Source: CAYQTE01 sp964420285 (GTDB taxonomy: Bacteria > Planctomycetota > Phycisphaerae > Tepidisphaerales > Tepidisphaeraceae). From it: a DNA stretch of 31,149 bases. The notes beneath the pieces are model-generated. The model made no database searches, was not told where the DNA came from, and saw nothing but the letters and a program-made list of their open reading frames with translations. Both the position numbers and the translations under genes were made by a program. Where the stretch lies: positions 1 to 31,149 of the forward strand of contig CAYQTE010000059.1 in the NCBI GenBank assembly GCA_964420285.1. The letters run 5' to 3'. Below are positions 13,698 through 21,999 of the stretch, piece by piece; the first letter of the stretch is position 1, and every line of letters starts with the position of its first letter.

Positions 13698-15746
13698 TCA
13701 CCTTGAGTCCTTCACAATGCGGTCCTGGACAAGTTTCAGAACCTGTTCGGCGGCGCACTGATGGGTTTCCACGCCGTCGATGGTCACGTTCGGTCCGTCC
13801 GCGCAGTGCTCCTTGCAGAAGCTGGCGGCGACGCGGACCTCGTTCTGAAGCTGATTCTGGTCGACGTGATCCAGCAGTTTCTGCAGGATCTTCTGCGACC
13901 CCTTGAGGAAACAACTGGTTCCGATACAGACATCGACGCCCACCGCGGGCGCCGCCTCGCCGGCCAGCGACAGATTGCCCTCGCTGCGGCGCTGGCTGTG
14001 GTAATGCGTATGAAGAAGTTCGTGCGCCTTGTGCGAGCCGGGTTCACCCAGGGTCTGCTGATAGCAATCGCGCACAAAGAGATTCTCCTGCGATTTATGA
14101 AGTTCGAGGTTCTTGTCGGCGTCGTAAAGCCCGCGGGCGCGAAGCTTGCGGACGTCGGCGAACTGCGAAACCGGCTGGCCCGCCCCGCCGATGCAGCCGC
14201 CGGGGCACGCCATCACTTCGATCAGGTGCAGATCGCACTGGCCGGCGACGACTTTCTCGGCCAGCTTTCGCGCGTTGGCCAGGCCGTGAACGATTCCCAG
14301 TTTGAGATCAATGTCGCCGAGTTTCACCGTGACGGTGCGCAATCCATCCTGTCCACGCACTTCAATAAAATCCGGGTTTTGCAGCTTGGTTCCGGTAACG
14401 GCTTCGCTGGCATAACGAAGGACCGCTTCGCTGACGCCGCCGGTATTGCCGAAGATCACCCCGGCGCCGGTCTTGAAACCCATCGGCATGTCGAAGCTCT
14501 CGGGTTGCAGCTTTGTAAACCGGATGCCGGCCTCGCGGATCATGCGTGCCAGTTCCTGCGTCGTCAGTACGTGATCGACATCGGCGACGCCGCTGGTGGC
14601 AAATTCCGGCCGCTTGGCTTCGTATTTCTTGGCCGTGCAGGGCATGATTGACACCACGACGATATCCGCCGGCGTCTTGCCCAGCGGCACGGCCTGCACT
14701 TGCTTGATGAGCGAGCCGAGCATCTGCTGCGGCGAACGGCAAGTCGAGAGATTGTCCAGCAGAGTTGGGAAATATTGTTCGGCGAACTTCACCCAGGCCG
14801 GGCAGCAGCTTGTGAACTGCGGGAGATGCTTTCCGGACTTGAACCGGCCGAGAAATTCGTTGGCCTCCTCGACAACCGTCAGGTCGGCGGAAAAGGACGT
14901 ATCGTAGACCAGATCAAATCCAAGTCGCTTCAGCGCGGCGACAATCTGTCCGGTGCGAACCATCCCCGGCTCTTCGCCAAAGCACTCGCCCAGCGCGACG
15001 CGCACGGCCGGGGCAATTTGCGCGATCACCGTCTTCTTTGCATCGCCCAGGGCCTTCCAGACTTCATCGACTTCTGATCGCGGCGCCAATGCGCCGGTCG
15101 GGCAGACCGCGGCGCACTGGCCGCAGTTCACGCACTCAATCTGACCCATATCCCTTCCGAAGGCCGGCGTGACGACCGAATCGCTGCCGCGGAATGCAAA
15201 GTCGATGGCGCCGATGCCCTGAACCTCGGAACAGAATCGCACGCAGTCGCCACAGAGAACGCATTTGTTCGGATCGCGCACGATGGACGCGGAAGACCGA
15301 TCGACGGCCGCCGGCTTGTGGACGGGTTTGAACCGAACCGAGTCGATTCCCATGCTGCGGGAGATGGCCTGCAACTTGCACGAATCGCTCTTGGCACAGG
15401 TGGGGCAATCCTGCTGGTGATTGGCCAGCAGCAATTCGATGGCGATCTTGCGAATCTCGCGGATTTCCTGGGTGCTGGTTTGCACCTTCAAACCCGGTTC
15501 CGGCGGCGTGGAACAAGCGGCCTGTATGCCGCGGCCCTCGATGTCGACCAGGCACAACCGGCACGCTCCATAGACGCTGAGATCGGAGTGATAGCAGAAC
15601 GTGGGCAGATCGATATCCGCCTTGCGGATCAGCTCCAGAAGGCTGCGTTCACCCTCGATGGGGATATTGATCCCGTTAATTGTGACATTTTTCACGAGCA
15701 GTGTCGTTCCTACAGCGCCCGTAGTTGATGTTGCGAGCTGGGTCAT
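13698..15746 (-). CDS. hydA: HydA, catalytic subunit of the trimeric NAD(H)-linked [FeFe]-hydrogenase
   Basis: The 682-aa protein has, in order: a [2Fe-2S] domain (Cys51/62/65/78), a His-Cys3 [4Fe-4S] site (His110, Cys114/117/123), two [4Fe-4S] motifs (162/165/168/172 and 205/208/211/215) and the H-cluster domain with TSCCP (312-316), MPC (368-370) and MACPGGCIGG (512-521). A C-terminal thioredoxin-like [2Fe-2S] domain follows (607/612/644/648). This is the architecture of the Thermotoga/Acetobacterium-type HydABC enzymes, many of which bifurcate electrons between NADH and ferredoxin. All catalytic residues, including the proton-relay Cys314, are present. ATG 15746 has AAGGAT seven bases upstream and follows the hydB stop by two bases; longer frames read through hydB. 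Confidence 0.95.
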   Translation of the reverse strand: MTQLATSTTGAVGTTLLVKNVTINGINIPIEGERSLLELIRKADIDLPTFCYHSDLSVYGACRLCLVDIEGRGIQAACSTPPEPGLKVQTSTQEIREIRKIAIELLLANHQQDCPTCAKSDSCKLQAISRSMGIDSVRFKPVHKPAAVDRSSASIVRDPNKCVLCGDCVRFCSEVQGIGAIDFAFRGSDSVVTPAFGRDMGQIECVNCGQCAAVCPTGALAPRSEVDEVWKALGDAKKTVIAQIAPAVRVALGECFGEEPGMVRTGQIVAALKRLGFDLVYDTSFSADLTVVEEANEFLGRFKSGKHLPQFTSCCPAWVKFAEQYFPTLLDNLSTCRSPQQMLGSLIKQVQAVPLGKTPADIVVVSIMPCTAKKYEAKRPEFATSGVADVDHVLTTQELARMIREAGIRFTKLQPESFDMPMGFKTGAGVIFGNTGGVSEAVLRYASEAVTGTKLQNPDFIEVRGQDGLRTVTVKLGDIDLKLGIVHGLANARKLAEKVVAGQCDLHLIEVMACPGGCIGGAGQPVSQFADVRKLRARGLYDADKNLELHKSQENLFVRDCYQQTLGEPGSHKAHELLHTHYHSQRRSEGNLSLAGEAAPAVGVDVCIGTSCFLKGSQKILQKLLDHVDQNQLQNEVRVAASFCKEHCADGPNVTIDGVETHQCAAEQVLKLVQDRIVKDSR

Positions 15747-15748
15747 GG

Positions 15749-17674
15749 TTAGAATCCTTCGACGGCTTGGAATTTGCAAACGTCGTGGCAGACGCCACAC
15801 TTGATGCACTTCTCCTGATCGATCCGGTGCGGTTTCTTCTTTTCGCCGCTGATGGCGCCCACCGCACATTTCTTGGCGCACAGGCCGCAGCCTTTGCACC
15901 GCTCGGCATTGATGCTCGGTTTGAGCAGCGCCGTGCAGCGCCCGGCCGGACAGCACTTGCCCTTCACGTGCGCGTCGTATTCCGCGCGGAAATACCGCAG
16001 GGTCGAGAGCACCGGGTTGGGCGCGGTCTTGCCCAGACCGCACAGCGAACCTTTTTGCACGGCGATGGCGAGCTTCTCGAGCAGAACGAGAGTCTCCTCG
16101 GTGGCGCGTCCCTCGATGATGTCATCCAGCAGCGCGAGCATCTGCCGCGTGCCTTCACGGCACAAAACGCACTTTCCGCAGCTTTCACGCTGGGTAAAAT
16201 CCATGAAGAACCGGGCCATCGACACCATGCACGTCTGCTGATTGACCACCACCAGACCGCCGGAGCCCACCATCGCGCCCACCCCGCGCAGCGAATCGAA
16301 ATCCAGCGGCAGGTCCAGGTGCGCCTGCACCAGGCAACCGCCCGACGGGCCGCCAATTTGGACGGCCTTGAATCCTTCGCCGCTGATGGAGCCATCGTCG
16401 GCCGTGATTCCTCCGCCGATGTCCATCACCACCTTGCGAAGCGTTGTTCCGAAGGGAACCTCGATCAACCCGGTATTGGCGACGTGGCCGGTCAGGGCGA
16501 ACGTCTTGGTGCCCGGCGAGGCCGGCGTTCCGAGCTTGCGGAAGTTGTCGGCGCCGTCGTTGATGATGCGAACCACGTGGGCGAGCGTCTCGACGTTGTT
16601 GATGACCGTTGGCTTGCCCCAGAGTCCCTTCTGCGCGGGGAACGGCGGCTTGGGCGACGGCATGCCCCGCCGGCCTTCGATCGACGCGATCATCGCCGTC
16701 TCTTCGCCGCAGACAAACGCGCCGGCGCCTTCCATCACCTGGCAACTGACGTTCACGTTTGAGCCGAAAATGTTTTCCCCCAGGATTCCCGCAGCCGTGG
16801 CATCGTCAACCGCCTTGCGCATCCGCTTGACGGCCAGTGGGTATTCCGTGCGGCAATAGACGAAGACCTCGTCGGCCCCGATGGCGCGGGCGGCTACGAT
16901 CAGGCCCTCCAGCACACTGTGCGGATTGCCTTCCATCACGCTGCGATTCATGAACGCGCCGGGATCGCCCTCATCGGCGTTGCAGATCACGTATTTCTTT
17001 TCGTTGACCTGAGTGCGCGCCGCTTCCCACTTACGGCCGGTGGGAAATCCGCCACCGCCCCGGCCGCGCAGGCCGGATTTGGCGATTTCGTCGCAGATTT
17101 CCCTCGGCTTCATCACCGTGCAGGCTTTGCGGGCCGCGGCGTATCCGCCCCGGGAGATGTATTCTCCGATATTCTCCGGATCGATCAGGCCGCAATCACG
17201 CAACACAAATCGCTGCTGCTGCTGGTAGAACGGGATCTGTTCAACCCCGCGGCAATGCTGGCCGGTGGCGGGTTCCACATACAGCAGCCGCTGCAGCACG
17301 CCGTGCTCGATCAGTGTCGTCTGTATCAATTCAGCGACGTCGGCGACTTTCACTTTTGTGTACAGGATGCCATCGGGAAGCACGCTCACCAGCGGGCCCA
17401 TCTGGCAAAAACCCTGGCATCCGCTGTGCGTCACCGCCAGCGGCGGCATCTTGCCGTCCAGATGCTCCTGGCGCAACTCAACCACCACCGGCAAACCCAG
17501 CGCCGCCAGTTGGTCCGCCAGCGCTTGATAGACCGCGTAGGCGCCGTTGGCCACGCAGCCGGTGCCGGCGCAGACCACAATGCGACGGCAGCCGGCGTCG
17601 ATGCCTGCCGCGGCTGCATTGGACGGGCCGGGTTTGCCCGTACCGGCCAGGGCATCGGAAATGCGGGCGATCAC
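15749..17674 (-). CDS. hydB: HydB, NuoF-like flavin subunit of the [FeFe]-hydrogenase
   Basis: HydB oxidises or reduces NAD(H) through FMN and passes electrons to HydA. The 641-aa protein has an N-terminal thioredoxin-like [2Fe-2S] domain (Cys35/40/86/90) and a NuoF core with the glycine-rich FMN loop GLRGRGGGGFPTGRKW (201-216) and NADEGDPGAFMNR (232-244). A [4Fe-4S] site follows at Cys499/502/505/545, then a C-terminal 2[4Fe-4S] ferredoxin (593/596/599/603 and 623/626/629/633). CCPAGRC (574-580) may hold a metal. The start is GTG at 17674, overlapping the hydC stop as GTGA with AAGGAG five bases upstream. Dehydrogenase subunits of formate dehydrogenases share this fold, but the adjacent HydA settles the role. 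Confidence 0.95.
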   Translation of the reverse strand: MIARISDALAGTGKPGPSNAAAAGIDAGCRRIVVCAGTGCVANGAYAVYQALADQLAALGLPVVVELRQEHLDGKMPPLAVTHSGCQGFCQMGPLVSVLPDGILYTKVKVADVAELIQTTLIEHGVLQRLLYVEPATGQHCRGVEQIPFYQQQQRFVLRDCGLIDPENIGEYISRGGYAAARKACTVMKPREICDEIAKSGLRGRGGGGFPTGRKWEAARTQVNEKKYVICNADEGDPGAFMNRSVMEGNPHSVLEGLIVAARAIGADEVFVYCRTEYPLAVKRMRKAVDDATAAGILGENIFGSNVNVSCQVMEGAGAFVCGEETAMIASIEGRRGMPSPKPPFPAQKGLWGKPTVINNVETLAHVVRIINDGADNFRKLGTPASPGTKTFALTGHVANTGLIEVPFGTTLRKVVMDIGGGITADDGSISGEGFKAVQIGGPSGGCLVQAHLDLPLDFDSLRGVGAMVGSGGLVVVNQQTCMVSMARFFMDFTQRESCGKCVLCREGTRQMLALLDDIIEGRATEETLVLLEKLAIAVQKGSLCGLGKTAPNPVLSTLRYFRAEYDAHVKGKCCPAGRCTALLKPSINAERCKGCGLCAKKCAVGAISGEKKKPHRIDQEKCIKCGVCHDVCKFQAVEGF

Positions 17675-18186
17675 GGATTCTCCTTGGCAATGATGTCTTC
17701 GATGAGTTTGACTCCGCCTTGCGGAGTCATCTGGCCGTGGACCTGCTCGTTAATGACCACCACCGGGGCCAGGCCGCAGGCGCCGAGGCAGGCGACGGTT
17801 TCCACCGTGAAGAGCATGTCCGGCGTGGTCTTTTTCTTTTCCGTCAAATCCAGGCGCTTGCGGATCGCGTTGAGGATCGGGACCGACTGTTTCACGTGAC
17901 AGGCCGTGCCATCGCACAGGCGTACCACGTATTTCCCCTTGGCCTCCAGCGCGAAGTGGCTGTAGAACGTGGCGACGCCGAACACGCGGGCCGGCGGCAC
18001 GCCCAGCGACGTGGCCACGTACGTCAGCACGTCTTCGGGCAGATAGCGGTATTCCTCCTGCACGGCCTGCAAGATGGGAATCAGCCGGCAAGGCTGGCGG
18101 CCGTGCTTTTCCAGCATGCGGGCCACCGCCTGAAACTGCCGCTGCGGCGTCATGGCGCCGTCGGGTTTGTTTATGGTTGCTTGCAT
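17671..18186 (-). CDS. hydC: HydC, NuoE-like [2Fe-2S] subunit of the hydrogenase
   Basis: HydC is the 24-kDa NuoE-like partner of HydB. The 171-aa product has the N-terminal helical bundle (ILQAVQEEYRYLPEDVL, 39-55) and the [2Fe-2S] ligands Cys91, Cys96, Cys133 and Cys137 (CDGTAC and CLGAC). ATG 18186 is chosen because GGAG lies nine bases upstream; a GTG at 18201 would add five residues and is possible. It is the first structural gene after rex, with a gap of about 65 bases in which no terminator is visible. Confidence 0.93.
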   Translation of the reverse strand: MQATINKPDGAMTPQRQFQAVARMLEKHGRQPCRLIPILQAVQEEYRYLPEDVLTYVATSLGVPPARVFGVATFYSHFALEAKGKYVVRLCDGTACHVKQSVPILNAIRKRLDLTEKKKTTPDMLFTVETVACLGACGLAPVVVINEQVHGQMTPQGGVKLIEDIIAKENP

Positions 18187-18251
18187 TTCATTCGTCTCCA
18201 CGGAATCTGCATCTCTTCAGAACTCTCCAGGAATAACTGCTCAGGGCATGT

Positions 18252-18929
18252 TCATGTGCCGGCCGATGTCGAAGCGATCGGCCGCAACAGGCGGTCGAGC
18301 TTCTGCGACAGGCTGGCCAGGGAGCAGTACAGATCTTCGTTGTGGACGATCATTCCCTCCGGAAGGCGCAGTCGAACCGGCGCGAAGTTCCAGATCGCCA
18401 GGATGCCCCCCTTGACCATCAGGTCCGCCACCGATTGGGCGGCCCCCGCCGGCACCGTGATCACGCCGATATGCACGTGCATGCGCAGCGCCAGGTCGGG
18501 AAGCTTTTCCAAGGCGAGGACTTCCCGGCCGCGCAACTGCCGGCCGATCTTCTCGGGATCCAGGTCGAACGCGGCGACAAAGCTCATGCCGCATTCCTTG
18601 AACTTCTCGTATCCGAGCAGTGCCGCACCGAGGTGGCCGGCCCCGACGAGGAACGCATCCTTGGTGTTGTTCCAGCCGAGGAACGCCTCGATGCCCGCGA
18701 CAAGGTCCCGAGTGACAAACCCGACCTTCGGCCGCCCGGCGATTCCGGTGGCCTCCAGATCCTTTCGCACCTGAGTGGCATCGAAGCCAAGCTTGGCCCC
18801 CAGTTCGGTACAGGAGGCATAGGGCTGGCCGAGGTCGAGCCATTCCTTGAGGATCCGGTGATAGAGCGGCAGGCGTCGCAGGGAAGCCTCAGCAATGGTT
18901 CGGCGAGGTTGTGTTTGAAGTTCCATCAT
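18252..18929 (-). CDS. rex: Rex, NADH-sensing redox repressor
   Basis: Rex binds DNA when NADH is low and releases it when the NADH/NAD+ ratio rises. The 225-aa protein has an N-terminal winged-helix domain (about 10-75; GFDATQVRKDLEATG at 48-62 is the recognition-helix region) and a Rossmann domain with VGAGHLG (95-101) and AAFDLDP (119-125). Length fits the family. ATG 18929 is chosen because the residues before it lie in the promoter region. As first gene of the hydrogenase operon it probably controls its own promoter and all ten genes behind it, linking H2 production to excess NADH. Confidence 0.93.
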   Translation of the reverse strand: MMELQTQPRRTIAEASLRRLPLYHRILKEWLDLGQPYASCTELGAKLGFDATQVRKDLEATGIAGRPKVGFVTRDLVAGIEAFLGWNNTKDAFLVGAGHLGAALLGYEKFKECGMSFVAAFDLDPEKIGRQLRGREVLALEKLPDLALRMHVHIGVITVPAGAAQSVADLMVKGGILAIWNFAPVRLRLPEGMIVHNEDLYCSLASLSQKLDRLLRPIASTSAGT

Positions 18930-18967
18930 GTCTGCCCGGCTATCGAGAATTATATATCGAGAAATCT

Positions 18968-18991
18968 TTAACGATAAACAATTCTCGTTAA
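18968..18991. promoter_or_regulatory. Candidate Rex operator overlapping the rex promoter
   Basis: TTAACGA (18968-18974) and TCGTTAA (18985-18991) are perfect inverted arms with a ten-base AT-rich centre. The site covers the -10 box and the expected start point, the classic place for a repressor. Rex boxes are AT-rich palindromes with GTTAA/TTAAC-type half sites, which these arms resemble, but the spacing is wider than the usual four. A further pair, CGAGAATT (18944-18951) and AATTCTCG (18980-18987), overlaps it. Confidence 0.45.
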
Positions 18992-19009
18992 TAAGTGGCA
19001 CCATGTCAA
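18981..19009 (-). promoter_or_regulatory. Promoter of the rex-hyd operon
   Basis: On the minus strand a consensus TTGACA -35 (19009-19004) is followed after 17 bases by GAGAAT (18986-18981), a four-of-six match to TATAAT. Transcription would start near 18974, leaving a leader of about 45 bases before the rex ATG. It is the only strong promoter I see for the eleven-gene block. Confidence 0.6.
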
Positions 19010-19053
19010 GGGCGGTGCGGAAAATTCTGCCAACGGCAACAGAATTAGACTGC

Positions 19054-19067
19054 GTTATTGATATAAC
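19054..19067. promoter_or_regulatory. Second Rex-like palindrome upstream of the operon
   Basis: GTTAT-TGAT-ATAAC is a 14-base palindrome with the geometry of a Rex core (GTTAA-N4-TTAAC), differing by one base in each arm. It lies 44 bases upstream of the -35 box, in an AT-rich island within GC-rich DNA. A second bound Rex dimer could assist repression. Confidence 0.4.
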
Positions 19068-19391
19068 ACAATGCTATAAAACGACTTATAGATATGTAAG
19101 ACGCCGGTAGACGAGCGTTTTTGCGCCCAGTGGACTGCGAGTAGTTCGTCGTGGCCAGCGCAATTCGAGTACGATCCAAGGACTTCTCAACGTGAAGATC
19201 CGGGGTCAATCGGGCTCATCGCTCCAACCCGGCACCCGCGGAAACCCCGGGTGGTCGCACAACGAACCCAAAGCCGCGCCGCGGCAAGCACGCGAACGTT
19301 GCAATCTGAATTGAAAGTGTAATGAATCGGGTCAAAATCCCGCCGAATCGCTCCGAATAGGTCGCAACAAGTCGCATACTCGTCCGAAACG
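19068..19391. other. Intergenic stretch without a supported gene
   Basis: About 320 bases between the rex upstream region and the terminator after the tRNA. Short frames here have no start signals or family features. No integrase or att-like duplication of the tRNA end was found. Confidence 0.5.
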
Positions 19392-19438
19392 AAAAACCCC
19401 TGAAAAACCGGCTATTTTTGCGGTTCTTTAGGGGTTTT
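19392..19438 (-). terminator. Intrinsic terminator after the tRNA(CAT) gene
   Basis: AAAAACCCCT (19392-19401) pairs with AGGGGTTTT (19430-19438), and an inner stem AACCG/CGGTT (19406-19410 with 19421-19425) extends it. On the minus strand the stem ends in a run of T, as an intrinsic terminator should. It lies just past the tRNA 3' end. The A-rich start also gives a T-run in the other direction, so it may work both ways. Confidence 0.65.
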
Positions 19439-19445
19439 CTTCAAC

Positions 19446-19518
19446 TGGGAGCACTCGGATTCGAACCGAGGACCAAGGGTTTATGAGACCCCTGCTCTAA
19501 CCGCTGAGCTATGCTCCC
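19446..19518 (-). tRNA. tRNA-Met (anticodon CAT)
   Basis: The 73-base minus-strand sequence folds as a cloverleaf: acceptor GGGAGCA/TGCTCCC, D arm with AGCTCAGCGGTTAGAGC, anticodon CAT in loop CTCATAA, T arm with GGTTCGAATCC and discriminator A. CCA is not encoded. The anticodon fits elongator Met, but also the tRNA-Ile2 whose C34 is changed to lysidine; the variable-loop TTGGTC resembles Ile2 as well, so the amino acid is not settled. It is not an initiator type, since the first pair G-C is formed. Confidence 0.88.
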
Positions 19519-19521
19519 AAG

Positions 19522-19536
19522 CCTTATTTCATAAGG
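19522..19536. repeat. Short perfect palindrome before the tRNA(CAT) gene
   Basis: CCTTAT (19522-19527) and ATAAGG (19531-19536) form a perfect stem with a three-base loop, directly upstream of the tRNA 5' end. It could be a hairpin in the precursor leader. No function is evident. Confidence 0.35.
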
Positions 19537-19688
19537 ACTTACGATTGTTTCTCTTTCTTGCTTCCATGTCTGACTAGCTTTTTGACGACATTTTCGTGCG
19601 ATAGCTACTGGCATCGCCGCAGCCACTATAGAACGGCAACCTGCACAGCACGTCAAGCCCTCGAAGGAGTCCGCCGGATGCCCCACCG
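19537..19688. other. Gap between the branching enzyme stop and the tRNA(CAT) leader
   Basis: About 150 bases with no supported gene and no convincing terminator after the branching enzyme. AT-rich stretches near 19545-19600 could hold the tRNA promoter, but no pair of boxes is clear. Confidence 0.35.
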
Positions 19689-21749
19689 TCAATCCGGCGA
19701 CGGCGGGGGCGTTATGGGGGCCAGAACCTGGGCGGTGCGGGCGGGGATGTAGATGAGGAGGCTCTGTCTCTGGCCGTACATGGGGTGGGGTTGCATGGGG
19801 TAGGTCATGCCGGGTTTGACGCGGTTGAAGCCGTCGTAATCGGCATCATCCGTGTCGAGAATCACGCGGTAATCGCAGGGGTCGGGGACGGGGATGCGCA
19901 GGTTGACGTAGGATTCCGTCGGGTGAAAGTTGAATGCGAAAACCAGCGGGCCGCGACGGTAGACAAACTGTCTGGTGTCCTCGTGATCGGCCAGTTCCTG
20001 GATGAGCGGGTCGTTCAGCAGGTTGAAGTTTTCGTCGAGACTCTGCATGGCGGCGTCGAAGCGCAGCAGGCCGCCGTAGCGGAGCAGTGGATTGTCGGCC
20101 AGGGACCATTGACGGCGGGCGTATTGGAACGACCAGCCGTTGCCCTCGCGCGGGAAATCGACCCATTCGGGATGGCCGAATTCGTTGCCCATGAAATTGA
20201 GATACGCCTCGCCGGCCAGGCTGAAGGTGATGAGGCGAATCATCTTGTGCAGGGCCAGGCCGCGATCAATGATGAGACTCTTGCTGGCGCGGTCCATGTG
20301 CCAGTACATCTCGCGGTCCATGAGCCAGAAGGCGATGGTCTTGTCGCCGACGAGGGCCTGGTCGTGGCTTTCGGCATAACCGATGTGCTTCTCGCCGTGA
20401 CGGCGGTTGAGCAACGTGCGGAAGATGTCGCCCAGATTCCATTCCTCGTCGCGCTTTTCCTTCAGCAGCTTGATCCAGTAATCCGGCACGCCCATCGCCA
20501 GTCGATAATCGAAACCCAAGCCCACTTCCGCGACCGGCCGGGCCATGCCGACCATGCCGGAAACGTCCTCGGCGATGGTGATGGCCTGCGGATCGACCTT
20601 GTGCGTCAGCTCATTGGCAAGCTGCAGATAGACCAGGGCATCGGCATCGACATTGGAACCGAAATAATCGTCATAGCTTCGGAACGGCTTGCCCAGGCCG
20701 TGATCGAGATAGAGCATGCTGGTCACGCCGTCGAAGCGGAATCCGTCGAAGCGGAAATCCTCGAGCCAGAATCGGAGATTGGACAGGAGAAATCGCTGGA
20801 CCTCGTACTTGCTGTAATCGAACAGGAGCGAATCCCATGCGTAATGCTGGCCGCGCGGGCCGGCGTGGAAGTATTGAAAATCGGTGCCGTCGAAGCCGTT
20901 GAGGCCTTCCAGCGTGTTCTTGACCGAATGGCTGTGGACGACGTCCAGCAGCACGCGAAGGCCCAGGCCGTGTGCCACGTCGATCAGTTCCTTTAACTCC
21001 TCGGGCGTGCCAAATCGCGAGGAGACGGCAAAGAAGTTGCTCACGTGATAGCCGAAGGAACCGTAATAGGGATGTTCCATGATGGCCATCAACTGCACGG
21101 CGTTGTAGCCGGTGCGGCTGATGCGCCCCAGAACGTTTCTGGTGAATTCGGTGAAGGTGCAGATTCGGGGCTGTTCGCTGGCCATGCCGACGTGGGCCTC
21201 GTAGATGCGCAGGCCGCCTTTGACCGCCGGGACGGGATGGCGAAAGACAAAGGGCGTGGGCGGATCCCAGAACTGGCCGGCGTAGTCGCGGGTATTGGGA
21301 TCCTGCACCACCCGGCGGATATAGGCGGGGATGCGATCCATGGTCGAGCCGGATTCGGTAACGACGTGGACTTTGACCTTCGAGCCGTGGACGAGTTTGT
21401 CGCCGTAGACGTCGTCGGGGAGGAAGAGGCTCCAGACGCCGTATTGGTCGCGGACCATCGGATTGCCGAAGGTGTTCCAGTGATTGAAATCGCCGATGAC
21501 GCGAAGTTGCAGGGCGCCGGGCGCCCATTCGCGATACCAGACTCCCGGCTTGCCGAGATACTCGCCGCGGTTGAATCCGAAATGGCGATGGCCCTGGCTG
21601 ATGTTGCCAAGCAGGCCGCCGGTGCGGTCGATCTGGGCCAGCGCCTGGGCGTATTTTGCGCGTCGCTGGTTCAGGGCCTGTGCGTGGGGTTTGAGCCAGG
21701 GATCGCTGGCGATGAGGCCGACATTCTGATCGATGGGATTTGTACTCAT
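19689..21749 (-). CDS. 1,4-alpha-glucan branching enzyme, eukaryote-like (GH13_8 type)
   Basis: This enzyme makes alpha-1,6 branches in glycogen. The 686-aa protein has an N-terminal CBM48-like domain (about 60-150, WYREWAPGALQLRVIGDFNHW), a GH13 barrel and a C-terminal beta domain. Catalytic residues are Asp340 (FRFDGVTSM), Glu394 (TIAEDVSG) and Asp463 (AESHDQAL), with DVVHSHS at 269-275. The motifs GYHVSNFFAVSSRFGTPEEL and FDGVTSMLY, and the AESHDQALVGDKT block, are those of eukaryotic branching enzymes rather than the common bacterial GlgB (GH13_9). It stands alone between two tRNA genes; no other glycogen genes are adjacent. Confidence 0.9.
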   Translation of the reverse strand: MSTNPIDQNVGLIASDPWLKPHAQALNQRRAKYAQALAQIDRTGGLLGNISQGHRHFGFNRGEYLGKPGVWYREWAPGALQLRVIGDFNHWNTFGNPMVRDQYGVWSLFLPDDVYGDKLVHGSKVKVHVVTESGSTMDRIPAYIRRVVQDPNTRDYAGQFWDPPTPFVFRHPVPAVKGGLRIYEAHVGMASEQPRICTFTEFTRNVLGRISRTGYNAVQLMAIMEHPYYGSFGYHVSNFFAVSSRFGTPEELKELIDVAHGLGLRVLLDVVHSHSVKNTLEGLNGFDGTDFQYFHAGPRGQHYAWDSLLFDYSKYEVQRFLLSNLRFWLEDFRFDGFRFDGVTSMLYLDHGLGKPFRSYDDYFGSNVDADALVYLQLANELTHKVDPQAITIAEDVSGMVGMARPVAEVGLGFDYRLAMGVPDYWIKLLKEKRDEEWNLGDIFRTLLNRRHGEKHIGYAESHDQALVGDKTIAFWLMDREMYWHMDRASKSLIIDRGLALHKMIRLITFSLAGEAYLNFMGNEFGHPEWVDFPREGNGWSFQYARRQWSLADNPLLRYGGLLRFDAAMQSLDENFNLLNDPLIQELADHEDTRQFVYRRGPLVFAFNFHPTESYVNLRIPVPDPCDYRVILDTDDADYDGFNRVKPGMTYPMQPHPMYGQRQSLLIYIPARTAQVLAPITPPPSPD

Positions 21750-21857
21750 GATGGGCAGACTGGATCAAAACCCCCGCCGCATGTTGGGATCATTTCGACG
21801 CTGTAGCCGGCCGGCGGTGAAAGTCGCGGCGGACTTTCACGGCGGACCGCTTGGAAT

Positions 21858-21941
21858 TGCCCAGGACAGGACTTGAACCTGCACGCCCTTACGAGCGCTA
21901 CCACCTCAAAGTAGTGCGTCTGCCAATTCCGCCACCTGGGC
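21858..21941 (-). tRNA. tRNA-Leu (anticodon GAG)
   Basis: The 84-base sequence has acceptor GCCCAGG/CCTGGGC, a D arm with TGGCGGAATTGGCAGACGC, anticodon stem CTACT/GGTAG around TTGAGGT (GAG), a long type-II variable arm with the GCTCGTAAGGGC hairpin, T arm GGTTCAAGTCC and discriminator A. The long variable arm and anticodon both give leucine. CCA is not encoded. Confidence 0.93.
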
Positions 21942-21999
21942 GAACCGTCAAGCCAAATATACGTCGATCCCGGCCGGGTGTCGAGCGGGGAAAAGAGGT

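Noticed and set aside
12411..13706. Long plus-strand frame (431 aa) opposite hydG
   Set aside because: Antisense shadow; HydG with its Cys motifs is unambiguous.
18928..19110. 60-aa plus-strand frame divergent from rex
   Set aside because: It overlaps the rex promoter and operator region, lacks a ribosome site and shows no protein-like pattern.
19392..21941. Genomic island integrated at the tRNA genes
   Set aside because: No integrase and no duplicated tRNA 3' end were found near either tRNA.
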